Assembly (NCBI RefSeq): GCF_004153165.1
Contig: NZ_SEMD01000005.1
Coordinates: 1-64,000 of the forward strand
Length of the DNA: 64,000 bases
Reading direction: 5' to 3'
Source: Sporolactobacillus sp. THM7-4
GTDB taxonomy: Bacteria > Bacillota > Bacilli > Bacillales > Sporolactobacillaceae
The notes under the pieces are model-generated. The model was not told the origin of the DNA, made no database searches, and saw only the letters and a program-made list of their open reading frames with translations. The position numbers were made by a program, and so were the translations under genes. This document shows positions 24,952 through 35,313 of this stretch, in pieces (position 1 is the stretch's first letter; every line of letters begins with the position of its first letter).

Positions 24952-26757
24952 ATGTGCGGAATTGTTGGATATATCGGGAACCAGGATGCAAGTGACATTT
25001 TATTGAAAGGCCTCAGCAATCTGGAGTACCGCGGTTATGATTCGGCAGGCATCGCTCTTCTGAATGCGGAAGGCGTCCATATCTTTAAAGAGAAAGGACG
25101 GATTGCCGCGCTTCGAAATATTGTCGACCCGAACGTTCGGGCGACAATGGGAATCGGACATACCCGCTGGGCGACTCACGGCGAACCAAACAGACGGAAT
25201 GCGCATCCGCATCAAAGTGCTTCCGGACGTTTTGCGATTGTTCATAACGGTGTGATCGAAAATTTTGCTTCACTCAGGGACCAATATCTTTCCGGGGTCC
25301 CATTAAGAAGCGATACAGATACGGAAATTGTTGTTCAGCTGATCGAGTGTTTTGTAACAGGCGGCATGGGTGTTGAAGCTGCCCTCAGAAAAACATTGAA
25401 GCTGGTCGAGGGATCTTACGCGATTGCTCTTCTGGACAGGGAAAATCCTGAGATGATTTATGTCGGGAAGAATAAAAGTCCGCTTTTAATCGGTGTGGGT
25501 GACGGTTTTCATGTGGTTGCCAGTGATGCGACGGCAATGATTCAGCAAACGAAACAGTATGTGGAACTCATGGATGAAGAAATTGTTCTTCTGACCCGGG
25601 ACAGCTACGTGATCAAGGATCTGGATGGAAAAGTGAAAAGACGCAAGCCGTATACGGTTTCGTTTGACGCACGGGATACGGAAAAAGGTGCCTATCCGCA
25701 TTATATGCTGAAAGAAATCGACGAACAGCCTGCCGTATTAAGAAGGCTGCTGCAGAAGTATGAAGACGAGACAGGCCACCTGTCTGTTGATTCGGCGATT
25801 ACACGGGCTATTCAGAATGCGGACCGGCTCTATATCGTGGCATGCGGCACAAGTTATCATGCTGGCCTCGTTGGCAAACAGCTGATTGAACAGATTGCCC
25901 AGATACCGACTGAAGTCCATATCTCAAGCGAGTTTTCCTACAATACACCGCTACTGTCGAAAAAACCTTTGTTTATTTTCATCTCACAAAGCGGGGAGAC
26001 AGCTGACAGCCGTACAGTGCTCGTGAAAGTGAAGAAAATGGGTTACCCGACGTTGACGCTGACGAACGTTGAAGGTTCTACCCTGTATCGTGAAGCGGAC
26101 TATAAAATGTTGCTTTATGCAGGTCCGGAAATCGCGGTTGCCTCGACTAAAGCTTACACGGCCCAGATCGCCGTTCTGTCGTTCATTGCGATTGCTGCAG
26201 CTGAAAGCAAAGGTATCGCGCTGGATTTTGAGCCGATTCATGAACTGAGCTTCGTCGCTCAGGCAATGGAGCGGATGATCGATCAGAAGGCTCAGCTGAA
26301 GGAAATTGCCCGGAACTATCTGTCAGTAACGCGAAACGCATTCTACATCGGACGCGGCATTGATTATTACGTCTGCATGGAAGCCGCACTGAAGCTGAAG
26401 GAAGTCTCGTATATTCAGGCAGAAGGTTTTGCCGGGGGCGAGCTCAAGCACGGCACCATCGCGCTAATCGAAGACGGTACGCCCGTACTCGCTTTTACGA
26501 CACAGCCGAATGTCAATAACAGCATCCGAAGCAATGTTCAGGAAGTATCCACACGCGGCGCCTATACATGTATCATCAGTATGGAAGGCGTTACTGACAA
26601 ACCTGACGACCAGATTGTACTTCCAAAAGTGCACAGATTCTTTACACCACTTGTTTGCGCCATTCCTCTGCAGTTGATTGCCTACTACGCAGCCCTGCAG
26701 AACGAATGCGACGTTGATAAACCACGTAACCTGGCCAAATCGGTCACGGTGGAATAA
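24952..26757 (+). CDS. glmS: glutamine-fructose-6-phosphate aminotransferase GlmS
   Basis: Encodes 601 residues from the ATG in [10 protein letters not shown], so that Cys2 becomes the N-terminal nucleophile; AAGGAGG lies eight bases upstream. The glutaminase domain (to about 240; [23 protein letters not shown]) is followed by two SIS domains binding fructose-6-phosphate ([26 protein letters not shown]) and the catalytic tail [11 protein letters not shown]. It makes glucosamine-6-phosphate for cell wall. The 3' coding end is the recognition site of Tn7-type TnsD, and a Tn7-like element begins 25 bp past its stop. Confidence 0.97.
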   Translation: MCGIVGYIGNQDASDILLKGLSNLEYRGYDSAGIALLNAEGVHIFKEKGRIAALRNIVDPNVRATMGIGHTRWATHGEPNRRNAHPHQSASGRFAIVHNGVIENFASLRDQYLSGVPLRSDTDTEIVVQLIECFVTGGMGVEAALRKTLKLVEGSYAIALLDRENPEMIYVGKNKSPLLIGVGDGFHVVASDATAMIQQTKQYVELMDEEIVLLTRDSYVIKDLDGKVKRRKPYTVSFDARDTEKGAYPHYMLKEIDEQPAVLRRLLQKYEDETGHLSVDSAITRAIQNADRLYIVACGTSYHAGLVGKQLIEQIAQIPTEVHISSEFSYNTPLLSKKPLFIFISQSGETADSRTVLVKVKKMGYPTLTLTNVEGSTLYREADYKMLLYAGPEIAVASTKAYTAQIAVLSFIAIAAAESKGIALDFEPIHELSFVAQAMERMIDQKAQLKEIARNYLSVTRNAFYIGRGIDYYVCMEAALKLKEVSYIQAEGFAGGELKHGTIALIEDGTPVLAFTTQPNVNNSIRSNVQEVSTRGAYTCIISMEGVTDKPDDQIVLPKVHRFFTPLVCAIPLQLIAYYAALQNECDVDKPRNLAKSVTVE

Positions 26758-26790
26758 AAAGAAAATCGTATGTTTTGATTGTTGTACTCG

Positions 26791-26850
26791 TCTAATAAAG
26801 TTGTTTCAGTTACAATAAAGTCTTTTCTCTGACAATAAAGTTGTTTCTAA
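26791..26850 (+). repeat. right-end TnsB-binding repeats (3 x 20 bp)
   Basis: Three directly abutting 20-bp units start at 26791, 26811 and 26831, each with AATAAAGT at the same offset followed by TGTTTC or CTTTTC. The second and third (ACAATAAAGTCTTTT, GACAATAAAGTTGTTT) are very close to the E. coli Tn7 site GACAATAAAGTCTTAAACTG. As in Tn7, AAAG of the outermost unit lies 18 bases from the TGT tip. Confidence 0.88.
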
Positions 26851-26854
26851 ATAT

Positions 26855-26891
26855 CACGCCATAAAGTATACTTAATGTAACTTGTGGCGTG
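26855..26891. promoter_or_regulatory. nested palindromes in the tnsA leader
   Basis: CACGCCA (26855-26861) and TGGCGTG (26885-26891) enclose AAGTATACTT (26864-26873), itself a perfect palindrome whose TATACT could be the -10 of the tns operon. The arrangement could be an operator or an RNA hairpin limiting tnsA expression. Confidence 0.4.
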
Positions 26892-26922
26892 TTTATTATT
26901 GCCATTTATCAGAGGTGAGAGG

Positions 26923-27744
26923 ATGGCTAAACATAAAAATTCATGGACTGAGGATAAAATTGCCCGTTATTATGAGGAAGGCCGCGGAAGCGGAGAACTC
27001 AGTAATTATAAGCCATGGCTGACGATCCAGAATGTTCCATCTTCTGGCCGAGTCCACCGAATCAAGGGATGGAAGACATCTAGAATCCACCATTTACTGT
27101 CTGATTTAGAGCAAAGTTATTTTTACCTTCTTGAGTGGGCAGATAATGTGATTGATATTCGTGAACAATACCCTCTCAATCGAGAAATTACAGTAAACAT
27201 CGCCGCCAGCAAACAAATTTCACACCCCATTGATCCGAGTACTCAGACGCCAATCGTTATGACAACTGATTTTATTATTACGATCAGAAAGAATGAAAAA
27301 ATTACCTATATTGCTAGGACTATAAAGCCGAGCGAAAAATTAGAAGATCCCAGAATAAGAGATAAATTTGAAATTGAACGTGCGTATTGGCAAAAAAGAC
27401 AAGTGGATTGGGGAATCGTCACTGAAAAGGATATCTTAAAAGAGGCTGTTGAAAATATCGGCTGGATGCATTCTTCATATCAGTTATCTGCCTCATCAGA
27501 ACGTGATCTTGTCTCAGAATTAAGCATTTTTCTTCAAAAAAGTAAGGATTCCATTCTTTTATCACTTCGTGACTTTGACAAATCGTACAGTCTTGAAGAT
27601 GGCACCGCCTTATCACTTTTCAAATATTTACTCGCACGGAAAAGTATAATCTTTGATGTAAAAAAGAAATTCAGCCTGTCGCAACTGCCTGCGGACTTGA
27701 TTATTATCAACCCAAATTCCAATGAGAAGCGGGCGGTGAAATGA
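26923..27744 (+). CDS. tnsA: TnsA-type transposon endonuclease
   Basis: Encodes 273 residues from ATG 26923 (AGGTGAGAGG just before), exactly the length of E. coli TnsA. TnsA nicks the 5' ends of the element so that it moves by cut-and-paste. The catalytic triad falls where expected: Glu63 (LEQSYFY), Asp116 (TTDFII) and Lys135 (TIKPSE), against E63, D114 and K132 in Tn7. The C-terminal part (from about 170) is the TnsC/DNA-binding domain. It overlaps tnsB by 4 bases (ATGA). Confidence 0.93.
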   Translation: MAKHKNSWTEDKIARYYEEGRGSGELSNYKPWLTIQNVPSSGRVHRIKGWKTSRIHHLLSDLEQSYFYLLEWADNVIDIREQYPLNREITVNIAASKQISHPIDPSTQTPIVMTTDFIITIRKNEKITYIARTIKPSEKLEDPRIRDKFEIERAYWQKRQVDWGIVTEKDILKEAVENIGWMHSSYQLSASSERDLVSELSIFLQKSKDSILLSLRDFDKSYSLEDGTALSLFKYLLARKSIIFDVKKKFSLSQLPADLIIINPNSNEKRAVK

Positions 27745-29897
27745 ATCTAATCGTTAATGAACTTTTAAAAGATGAAGCAAATAATCAAGTATTTCGAGTG
27801 CTCTGGATTGATGAAGAAAATATTATGGCTTATTTGATTGACATATATGATCGAAAAGCTCTTCCGTTTATTCGATCCGTACGTGAGATCATTGATGAAA
27901 TTATACAGGATGAACTGACAAAAATTAAAGAAGATCCCTTTGTACCATTCATCAACCAAGCTCAGAATCCTAAAAATATTGAGTATCGAGACCAGGCTTG
28001 GAATATTATCAAAGAAATGGTTGCGGCAGAATCGGATATATTCGAAAAAAAGAAACGAGCAATGTACGTTAAGAAGGCTTCTGAGACTTATGAGGTATCT
28101 CTGCCAACCGTCAGAAAGTATTTACGTAAATATTGGCAAAGAGGCAAGAGACCAGACGCCTTACTTCCTGAGTATTTTAAATCAGGTGGAAAGGGTAAAG
28201 AGAGAGTCAGCGGTACGAAGAAACGGGGACGGCCCCGTAAATATGATGAACAGGGCATTAATGTTGATGAAGAGACCAAAAAGCTGTTTCGCGTATAAAT
28301 TGAAAAATATTATTTAACATCCAAAAAAAACAGGCTGACTGAAGCATATATGATGATGATTCGAGAATTTTATGCTGAAGACTATTATTTTGAAGATGGT
28401 ATAAAAAAAGTAATCGTTAAAGACAAGAATCAATTACCTTCACTTAAGCAATTCCGTTATTGGTACAACAAAGAATATACCGTACAGGAATCAACCATTG
28501 CGCGGCAGGGACGTAAAAAATATGAGAAAGACTTTCGATCAGTGTTAGGATCATCGACCGCTGAGGCTATTGGTCCCGGCTCTCGTTATCAGATTGATGC
28601 GACGGTCGGTGATGTATATTTAATCTCTCGCTACAATCCAGATTGGATCATTGGACGACCCATTATTTATTTTGTCGTCGATGTTTTCAGCCGTATGATT
28701 GTCGGATTAAATATTGGTCTGGAAGGTCCGTCATGGAGCGGGGCCATGATGGCGCTGGCCAATGTCGTCACAGATAAGCAGCGGTTTTGTCATGAACATG
28801 GCATTGATATAGCCAAAGAGCTTTGGCCGGTTGAGCATTTGCCTGATGTCTTGCTTGGAGACCGCGGTGAATTAGAAGGAATGAATGCCGACCATTTAGT
28901 TGCGGCCTTCAATATTCAGGTGGAGAATGCTGCGCCTTATCGAGCAGATTGGAAGGGTATCGTTGAAAAACAGTTTGATACCATTCAGAGGAAAGTTAAG
29001 CCATTCCTGCCCGGTTATATCGATAAGGATTTTCGCGAACGCGGCGCACGGGATTACCGGTTAGACGCAAAACTTACGATTGAGCAGTTTACGCAGCTGA
29101 TTATCAAGCAGATTATTTATTACAACACAAAGCACTATTTAAGGGATTATGTACGTGATGAAGATATGATTCGCGACGATGTGCAGCCTACTCCATTGAA
29201 TTTATGGAACTGGGGCATACGCAATCGTTCCGGAAAACTGCGCTATTTTCCAGAGGAGACGGTGAAGTTGCATTTATTGCCGCGGGGACAGGCAACGGTC
29301 ACGTATCGTGGCATTAAATTCAAGGGCATGTACTACAGCTGTGAACGGGCTTTGAAGGAATCATGGTTTCCAACGGCCAGACAAAAAGGGAGCTGGCGAG
29401 TAAGTATTTCCTATGATCCCAGAAATATGTCGTTTGTTTACTTGATTAACGAAGATCTATATTCATTTTCAACCTGTCATTTGCTTGAACACCAAAAACG
29501 GTACGAGGGTAAAACACTGGACGAGATACAGTATTTACTGGGATATGAAAAGCTGCAGCGCAGTCAGTCAGAACACCAGCAGCTTCAAAAAGAAGTAGAT
29601 TTTATTTCAGATGCCGAGGCTCTCATTAAATCAGCAACAAAAGAGGCTGATCAAGGCCAGTCAAAAGTGATCAGTAAGTCCCAAAAAACAAAATCGATTC
29701 GCGAACATCGAAAGGATGAGCGTGAATCTCGGCAAGATGATGAGGCCTTTCTCCTAGGAAACAGGAAAAATACCAGTTCGCCATCAGCTGTTATCCCTTT
29801 TAACACAAAAGAGAGTGACAATGATGAACGCTATGCCCGGCCGTCAATAAAAGCACGTGGACTATGGCATAAGAGCGGGGAGGATAGCAATGAATGA
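27741..29897 (+). pseudogene. tnsB: TnsB-type DDE transposase, interrupted by one in-frame TAA
   Basis: Read through the stop at 28296-28298 it has 718 codons; Tn7 TnsB is 702 residues. Part one (185 codons) is the helix-turn-helix DNA-binding N terminus (VSLPTVRKYLRKYWQRGKRPDALLPEY). After FRV-stop-IEKYYLTS the same frame continues with the catalytic core: Asp in QIDATVGD, Asp in LLGDRGELEG and Glu in WKGIVEKQFD, then the C-terminal beta domain. Nothing else is damaged and codon use does not change at the stop, so it is a recent nonsense mutation, a sequencing error or a read-through site. It overlaps tnsC by 8 bases. Confidence 0.88.
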
Positions 29898-31506
29898 TGC
29901 ACAGAACGCCTCAAATCAAGCACAAGTTGCTGTCTATCATCCTCAGCAGCTGATTGACTTTGAGGGGAACCCCTTAATTGAAGCCTTACCGCCGATCCTG
30001 TCACAGGAAGAAGCATTTGAAAAACTCAGCTACTACCCGGCCTATGATGAAAAAGAAACAGAACTGTCGCCGCAGCTCCGCTATCACGCATTATTACGGC
30101 TGACACGATTTTTCCAGCCGGTGACGCAGCATCTTGATCTTGAACAGCGCTTTTCCCGATTGCTGAGATATGGTTATGTCGGACGTAATCCATGTATGCC
30201 GGAGAACGTCCATCAATTAAATACCGCACATTATGTAATGAATGGTCAGTTGCTGACACCTCATGATATACGTTCAACAGCTTCCAGCTTTACCCTTATG
30301 GGCTTTTCAGGTATTGGTAAAACAACGGCGATTGAACGTGTCTTATCGCTGTATCCACAGACTATTATCCATAAGTATCCCTTAAATATTACACAGATTG
30401 TATGGCTTAAATTAAATTGCCCTCATGACGGCTCACTCAAATCTTTATGTATGGATTTCTTTTTAAAAGTAGATCGATTATTAGGAACCAACTATTATGA
30501 CCGTTTTGGGGGCAAACGTAATTCAATCAGTTCAATGGTAACTCGGATGGGACAGATTGCTCGTCTGCATTATATCGGCGCTCTGATCATTGATGAGATC
30601 CAGCACTTATTAACCGCAAAAAGCAGCGGTTCCGAAAAAATGATGAACTTCTTTGTCACTTTGGTCAATGAAATTGGTGTTCCGGTCATGATGATTGGTA
30701 CGATGCGCGCAAGAAGTGTTCTCCAACAGGACTTCAGGCAGGCGCGCCGGGGCAGCGGTCAGGGAGACATGGTGTGGCAGCAAATGAAAAAGGATGACGA
30801 CTGGGATGTCCTGATATCGGAGATGTGGAACTATCAGTGGACGAAGAATAGAGTTGAACTAACGGATAATCTGAATGATACACTGTACGAACAAAGTCAG
30901 GGAATAATTGATATAGCGGTCAAACTGTTTGTTCTTTCCCAGGGACGTGCGATTGAAACGGGAGAAGAGCAAATAACACCGGGGATGATCAGAAAGGTAG
31001 CCAAAGACGACCTTAAACTGGTTCAGCCAATGCTTAATGCACTGAGATCCGGTTTGCTATCTGAGATCGAAAGATACGGTGACATCATGCCGATGGATGT
31101 AGAAGACTATTTACAGCATCATCAGTCTAAGATCGACCTAAAGGCAACCATCCAGAAAAAGAAAGAAGAACAGGCAAAGGCTCGTCAGAACAGAGAGACA
31201 ACGAAGTTAGAAAAGATTATTCTTGCGTTGATAGACATAGATATTGAACCTTCAAGGGCCGAGAAGGCAGCAGAATTTGTGATTAAAGCAAATCCGGAAA
31301 TATCGCAGGCAGGCCTGATGCAGAAAGCTTTGGCCTTTGTTGAAATGCAGAAGACAGCCGACAATAGAAAAATCAGTGATGTCTCTGCCTCAACTAATGA
31401 ATTGCAGAAAATTGCAGAAGAAGGGAAAAAACGAAAGCTTTCAGCATATGATGCGCTGCAGAAGGCTGGATACATAAAATCTCCGCTGGATGAATTTGCA
31501 CTTTAG
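29890..31506 (+). CDS. tnsC: TnsC-type AAA+ regulator
   Basis: Encodes 538 residues from ATG 29890 (GGGGAGG upstream; start inside the tnsB end); Tn7 TnsC is 555. TnsC is the ATPase that links target selectors to TnsAB. Walker A is GFSGIGKTTA (about residue 139), Walker B is ALIIDEIQH, and the sensor strand PVMMIGTMRARS follows. The last 100 residues are Lys/Glu-rich and helical, matching the region that contacts TnsA and TnsB. Confidence 0.93.
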   Translation: MNDAQNASNQAQVAVYHPQQLIDFEGNPLIEALPPILSQEEAFEKLSYYPAYDEKETELSPQLRYHALLRLTRFFQPVTQHLDLEQRFSRLLRYGYVGRNPCMPENVHQLNTAHYVMNGQLLTPHDIRSTASSFTLMGFSGIGKTTAIERVLSLYPQTIIHKYPLNITQIVWLKLNCPHDGSLKSLCMDFFLKVDRLLGTNYYDRFGGKRNSISSMVTRMGQIARLHYIGALIIDEIQHLLTAKSSGSEKMMNFFVTLVNEIGVPVMMIGTMRARSVLQQDFRQARRGSGQGDMVWQQMKKDDDWDVLISEMWNYQWTKNRVELTDNLNDTLYEQSQGIIDIAVKLFVLSQGRAIETGEEQITPGMIRKVAKDDLKLVQPMLNALRSGLLSEIERYGDIMPMDVEDYLQHHQSKIDLKATIQKKKEEQAKARQNRETTKLEKIILALIDIDIEPSRAEKAAEFVIKANPEISQAGLMQKALAFVEMQKTADNRKISDVSASTNELQKIAEEGKKRKLSAYDALQKAGYIKSPLDEFAL

Positions 31507-31518
31507 GAGGACTGAACG

Positions 31519-33387
31519 ATGCTAGCTTTCTTCCCTGAGCTTTACGAAGATGAATTACTGTACAGCTGGTTTGCCCGTTATCATATGCGTTCATGCAACC
31601 TCAGCCCGAAAGCGACGATGACTGAACTGTATGGCTCTTCAAGGGTAATGGCTGTGCCGGATCTTCCTGCCCATTTGAGACAGGTCTATAAACGTCTGAA
31701 ACATTTTGATCCACTGGGAATTGATGAATGGATCGGCCAGCACACCTTTTTTCACTATTACACGACTTTTGCTAAGAAAGATGTTAGGGACAGGGTCTTT
31801 ACAGAAATGCTTGAAGGAACTAGCCCGGGTTCGATACACATGATGACTGGTGCAATGGCCAGCAGTGTTTCCGAGCCATCAGTCTTTCGCTTCTGTCCGA
31901 AATGTGCAGATGAAGATATCCAGCAATATGGAGAAATGTACTGGCATATGTCCCATCAGCTTCCCGGCGTTTTAGTATGTCCGAAGCATAAGCATTTCCT
32001 GCTCAATTCTTCGGTATCTTTTCGAGGAAAAAATAAGTATGTATATCATGCAGCGACCATGCAGAACTGCAAACGGTCACAAGGTCTGCCAATGTATAGT
32101 GAAAAAACGATACAAAGCCTGCTGATCATCGCGAAAGAGCTCATCCAGCTAGCCCATACCGATCTTTCTTTTACACGTTCCGGTGTAGAACAAGCTTATA
32201 AATATTTGCTTCAAAGGCAGGGATACGCAACGATCAGCGGTTCGGTTGATCAGCATACCTTAGCACAGCAGTTTAGCCATTTCTACGGAAGGGAGTTGCT
32301 TGAAGCTGTTCAATCACCGATTGATTCAGACAATTCCTCCTGCTGGCTGAAGGCCATTACTCGTAAACAAAGAAAAGCTTTCCATCCCATTCGGCATATA
32401 CTGTTGACTCATTTTCTCGGAGAATCCATTGATACTTTCTATCGGTACGAATCGCAGACATACGACCCCTTTGGTTCGCCGCCATATCCTTGTTTGAATC
32501 CAGCCGCAGATCACTATCTGCAACCTGTTATCCCGAATGTTAAAGAAACGATTTGTACTGACACAAGAAAACCAGTGGGGACGTTTACTTGTTCCTGCGG
32601 TTTCATCTATTCAAGAAGAGGGCCTGATCACAGTATAGAAGATCGTTATAAAATCGGGCGTGTGAAACAATTTGGCCTGGTATGGCAAGATAAGGTGCAT
32701 GATTTGATTTATATTAAGAAGTTAAGCTATTATGCTGCGGCGAAGCGGTTAAAGGTGGACATAGGCACTGTGAAAAAATACGCCAATCAGCAGCAAATTG
32801 CCAAAGATGACTCAAAGGAAGCCAGCACGCTGCCTCTGGAATCAAAAAGAACACAATGGTTACTTTTTCAGGAAGAGAATTCTAAAACATCGGTGACGGA
32901 AGTTCGGAAACGTAATCCAGCATTGTATGCCTGGTTGTACAGGCATGATAGACAGTGGCTACAGAAGCATTCATCAAAAATAAACAAAACAGCTGTCAAA
33001 AACCAACGTGTTAATTGGACAGAGCGAGATCGGCAGTTAGTAAAGGAAATCAAGGATGTCGTCCATAAGTTGTTGAAATTTCCTAAGCCCGTTCGCATTA
33101 ATCGAAGCCGGATCGGAAAGGAAATCGGAAAACTTGCTCTTCTGGAGAGACATTTGGAAAAATTATTTCAAACAAATGTTTATTTAAACCAAGTCACAGA
33201 ATCGGTGGAGCAGTTCCAGATACGGCGTGTTCGTTGGGCTGCTAAAACATTGTACAATCAGCATCAGGACGTCGTTGCATGGAGAATTAGGCGCTTAGCC
33301 GGGTTGCATAAAGATATCGGAGAAAAAGTCAACCGAGAAATAGATTTGCAAATAGACAACTATTCAAACTGTCGGAAAGAGGTGTGA
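31519..33387 (+). CDS. tnsD: TniQ/TnsD-type target selector
   Basis: Encodes 622 residues. It opens with the TniQ domain (FPELYEDELLYSWFARYHMRS) and the zinc knuckle FCPKCADEDIQQYGEMYWHM followed by HQLPGVLVCPKH, a CCCH set. The long C-terminal part, with a second cysteine pair (FTCSCGFIYS) and helix-turn-helix-like stretches (YYAAAKRLKVDIGTVKKYA), is the DNA-reading region. The element sits in attTn7, so this protein very probably recognises the 3' end of glmS. GGAGGACTGAACG precedes the ATG. Confidence 0.92.
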   Translation: MLAFFPELYEDELLYSWFARYHMRSCNLSPKATMTELYGSSRVMAVPDLPAHLRQVYKRLKHFDPLGIDEWIGQHTFFHYYTTFAKKDVRDRVFTEMLEGTSPGSIHMMTGAMASSVSEPSVFRFCPKCADEDIQQYGEMYWHMSHQLPGVLVCPKHKHFLLNSSVSFRGKNKYVYHAATMQNCKRSQGLPMYSEKTIQSLLIIAKELIQLAHTDLSFTRSGVEQAYKYLLQRQGYATISGSVDQHTLAQQFSHFYGRELLEAVQSPIDSDNSSCWLKAITRKQRKAFHPIRHILLTHFLGESIDTFYRYESQTYDPFGSPPYPCLNPAADHYLQPVIPNVKETICTDTRKPVGTFTCSCGFIYSRRGPDHSIEDRYKIGRVKQFGLVWQDKVHDLIYIKKLSYYAAAKRLKVDIGTVKKYANQQQIAKDDSKEASTLPLESKRTQWLLFQEENSKTSVTEVRKRNPALYAWLYRHDRQWLQKHSSKINKTAVKNQRVNWTERDRQLVKEIKDVVHKLLKFPKPVRINRSRIGKEIGKLALLERHLEKLFQTNVYLNQVTESVEQFQIRRVRWAAKTLYNQHQDVVAWRIRRLAGLHKDIGEKVNREIDLQIDNYSNCRKEV

Positions 33388-33390
33388 GAT

Positions 33391-34968
33391 TTGACATCTG
33401 TCATACTTAAGCCGTGGCCGTTTCAAAACCGAGTTGTCAAACTGCATTGGATAGGCCATGTAGTACTGACTCCGGCAAAAAAATGGAGAATTTTTGTTGC
33501 GTTTGAAGATAGGAAAAAAGTCAACTTAGTTCAATATCCTATCGGGCTATTACCTATGTTGCGAATCGGCCAATATTATCAAAACGGTCGGCCGTTAACA
33601 TCGCAAAAAGACGGTACGATTGAAACACTCTTGGTACAGGATCTTTCTCATGGTCATACGGAACAGGCTCTTAATGTATGCCGATCATTTAATTATTATC
33701 TGCACGGTAAAGCTGAGCTGATTCGCCAGAAGATCTGGTGTTTTCAAGCACAGGGAGTTCATTACTTTATTCCCCATGCTGAGCTGATAAGAGCCTTATT
33801 TATAAGAAACAAAGAACTTGCCAATGCACTGCTCCGTCCCCAGGGATTAGAGTTCTTAATTAATGCCTGTCAAATAAACGGGAGAGAGGTTGATTTGGCA
33901 TTTTCTAATGTTATTCCTTCTGCCATAATAAATAATTACTTTGCCAGTCATTTTGCGTGGCTTTATTTAACGCCTGTGATTCGAAATGCCTTTGGATCTG
34001 TGCAGAGCAATGTTTATGCCCAGATGGTTCAAGACATGCATAAATATGGGCAGTTCTTAGAATTGAATGTTCCTCGGATGATGAATTCTAAATGGACAGT
34101 TAGAGGCCGACGAATAAAAGATCAAGTTCTTATTTATGAACTGCTTCGTTTTACCGGAGCGGATATCGCATTTGATAGAATTAATTATAGTCATGACGCC
34201 ATAAAACAGCGATATTACGTCCCCAATCCTAAGAAAAAGCAAAAAACAAAATGGGAAAAAGAACAAGATTTTGAGGTAAACAATGATCGGAAGGATGAGG
34301 CCAAGGAAGACATCCATCAACCGGTAATCGAACTGGATGATACGCAAATCTCTTTTCAAAATCCAATCGAGATAAAGCGGATTCCCAAAACTCAGCAGCA
34401 AGTTAACCAGGGGGATACATATATAACTAAGAAAGGAGGAGGGGGAGCCCAAGTCATCGCTGCAAGTGTCGATGAACCAATTGCTGGTGGCACCTTGCAG
34501 CCAATTGATTTTAAGCCAATTGAATTGCCTGATGCGAAGAAATTTGGGCTGGAAGATTTTTATCAAATGCTTAGAATTTTTGCTGACATACATCAGGAGT
34601 TTCAAATCTCGGCATCTCCTGTTCCTCTGCCCTTAGGCAGAAAATTTGCATGGTTGCCGAATGGAGAAAGACGGATATGTGCTGTGGTGAGAGTAGTGCC
34701 ACGCTATTTACAGCCCGTTTTTATATTAGAAGTTGCCCGTCCGGATCAGCGCTCCCTATCGACTCTTCTTGTCCGGATAAAAAATGTGAAAAACAGGGGT
34801 GATGAAGAAAGAGGCATACATAATTTGCTTAATACATTGGTTTTAAAAAGCGGCAGCTGGTCTAAGGATTGCTTGCAACACGTGAATTATGCAAAGCTGA
34901 AGCATACAAGTAAAGACAGCAGACATTGGGCAGATAGAGTTTTTGAAAAGATATCGCTTCTTGTTTAA
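33391..34968 (+). CDS. tnsE: TnsE-type target selector
   Basis: Encodes 525 residues from TTG 33391 (AAGAGGTGTGAGA upstream), close to Tn7 TnsE (538). TnsE steers Tn7 to conjugating plasmids and replicating DNA through the sliding clamp. Position after tnsD, length, the N-terminal beta region (RVVKLHWIGHVVLTPAKKWRIF) and the C-terminal basic domain (ILEVARPDQRSLSTLLVRIK) support the call; sequence identity to Tn7 appears low. A charged linker (about 280-340) separates the halves. Having it makes the element a complete TnsABCDE type, with both target routes. Confidence 0.85.
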   Translation: MTSVILKPWPFQNRVVKLHWIGHVVLTPAKKWRIFVAFEDRKKVNLVQYPIGLLPMLRIGQYYQNGRPLTSQKDGTIETLLVQDLSHGHTEQALNVCRSFNYYLHGKAELIRQKIWCFQAQGVHYFIPHAELIRALFIRNKELANALLRPQGLEFLINACQINGREVDLAFSNVIPSAIINNYFASHFAWLYLTPVIRNAFGSVQSNVYAQMVQDMHKYGQFLELNVPRMMNSKWTVRGRRIKDQVLIYELLRFTGADIAFDRINYSHDAIKQRYYVPNPKKKQKTKWEKEQDFEVNNDRKDEAKEDIHQPVIELDDTQISFQNPIEIKRIPKTQQQVNQGDTYITKKGGGGAQVIAASVDEPIAGGTLQPIDFKPIELPDAKKFGLEDFYQMLRIFADIHQEFQISASPVPLPLGRKFAWLPNGERRICAVVRVVPRYLQPVFILEVARPDQRSLSTLLVRIKNVKNRGDEERGIHNLLNTLVLKSGSWSKDCLQHVNYAKLKHTSKDSRHWADRVFEKISLLV

Positions 34969-35084
34969 AACGGTTAGGAGAAATAGTTGATCGTCCTTTA
35001 AGGGGACATCTAATTTTTGGTTTTAAGCTGCTTGTTTTGCCAAAAAATTGACTTGATGTAAACCCCAAAAGTTGGACAGTTTAA

Positions 35085-35190
35085 TTATATTGGTTGCTCG
35101 GTTGTCCCAATCTGATATTCAATCGGACTTCGGCCTCCGAGTTTTTCTTTGCTCTGATTTTGTAAATAGTTAATTTGTAAGTGGAAACAA
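35085..35190 (-). pseudogene. IS3-family transposase, C-terminal scrap
   Basis: The minus strand reads INYLQNQSKEKLGGRSPIEY and then QIGTTEQPI before TAA, the end pattern of IS3-family OrfB transposases (LxxLSPxEYR). Directly past the stop, the TCCAACTTTTGGGGTTTACA stretch is typical of the right end of such elements. Everything upstream of about 35 residues is lost. Confidence 0.55.
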
Positions 35191-35313
35191 AAGTATTTTA
35201 TTATAAGTGCAATCTAAGGCTAGTAATTTTGTTGGATGTATATGGTAAAATAAAATGAAAGCCTTTTATTAATCAGGGATAAACAGTGTTAGTGGCAACT
35301 AAGGAATGTAGTA

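Noticed and set aside
27741-28298. The 185-codon frame as a separate regulatory gene
   Set aside because: It continues in the same frame after one stop and forms the N-terminal part of TnsB.
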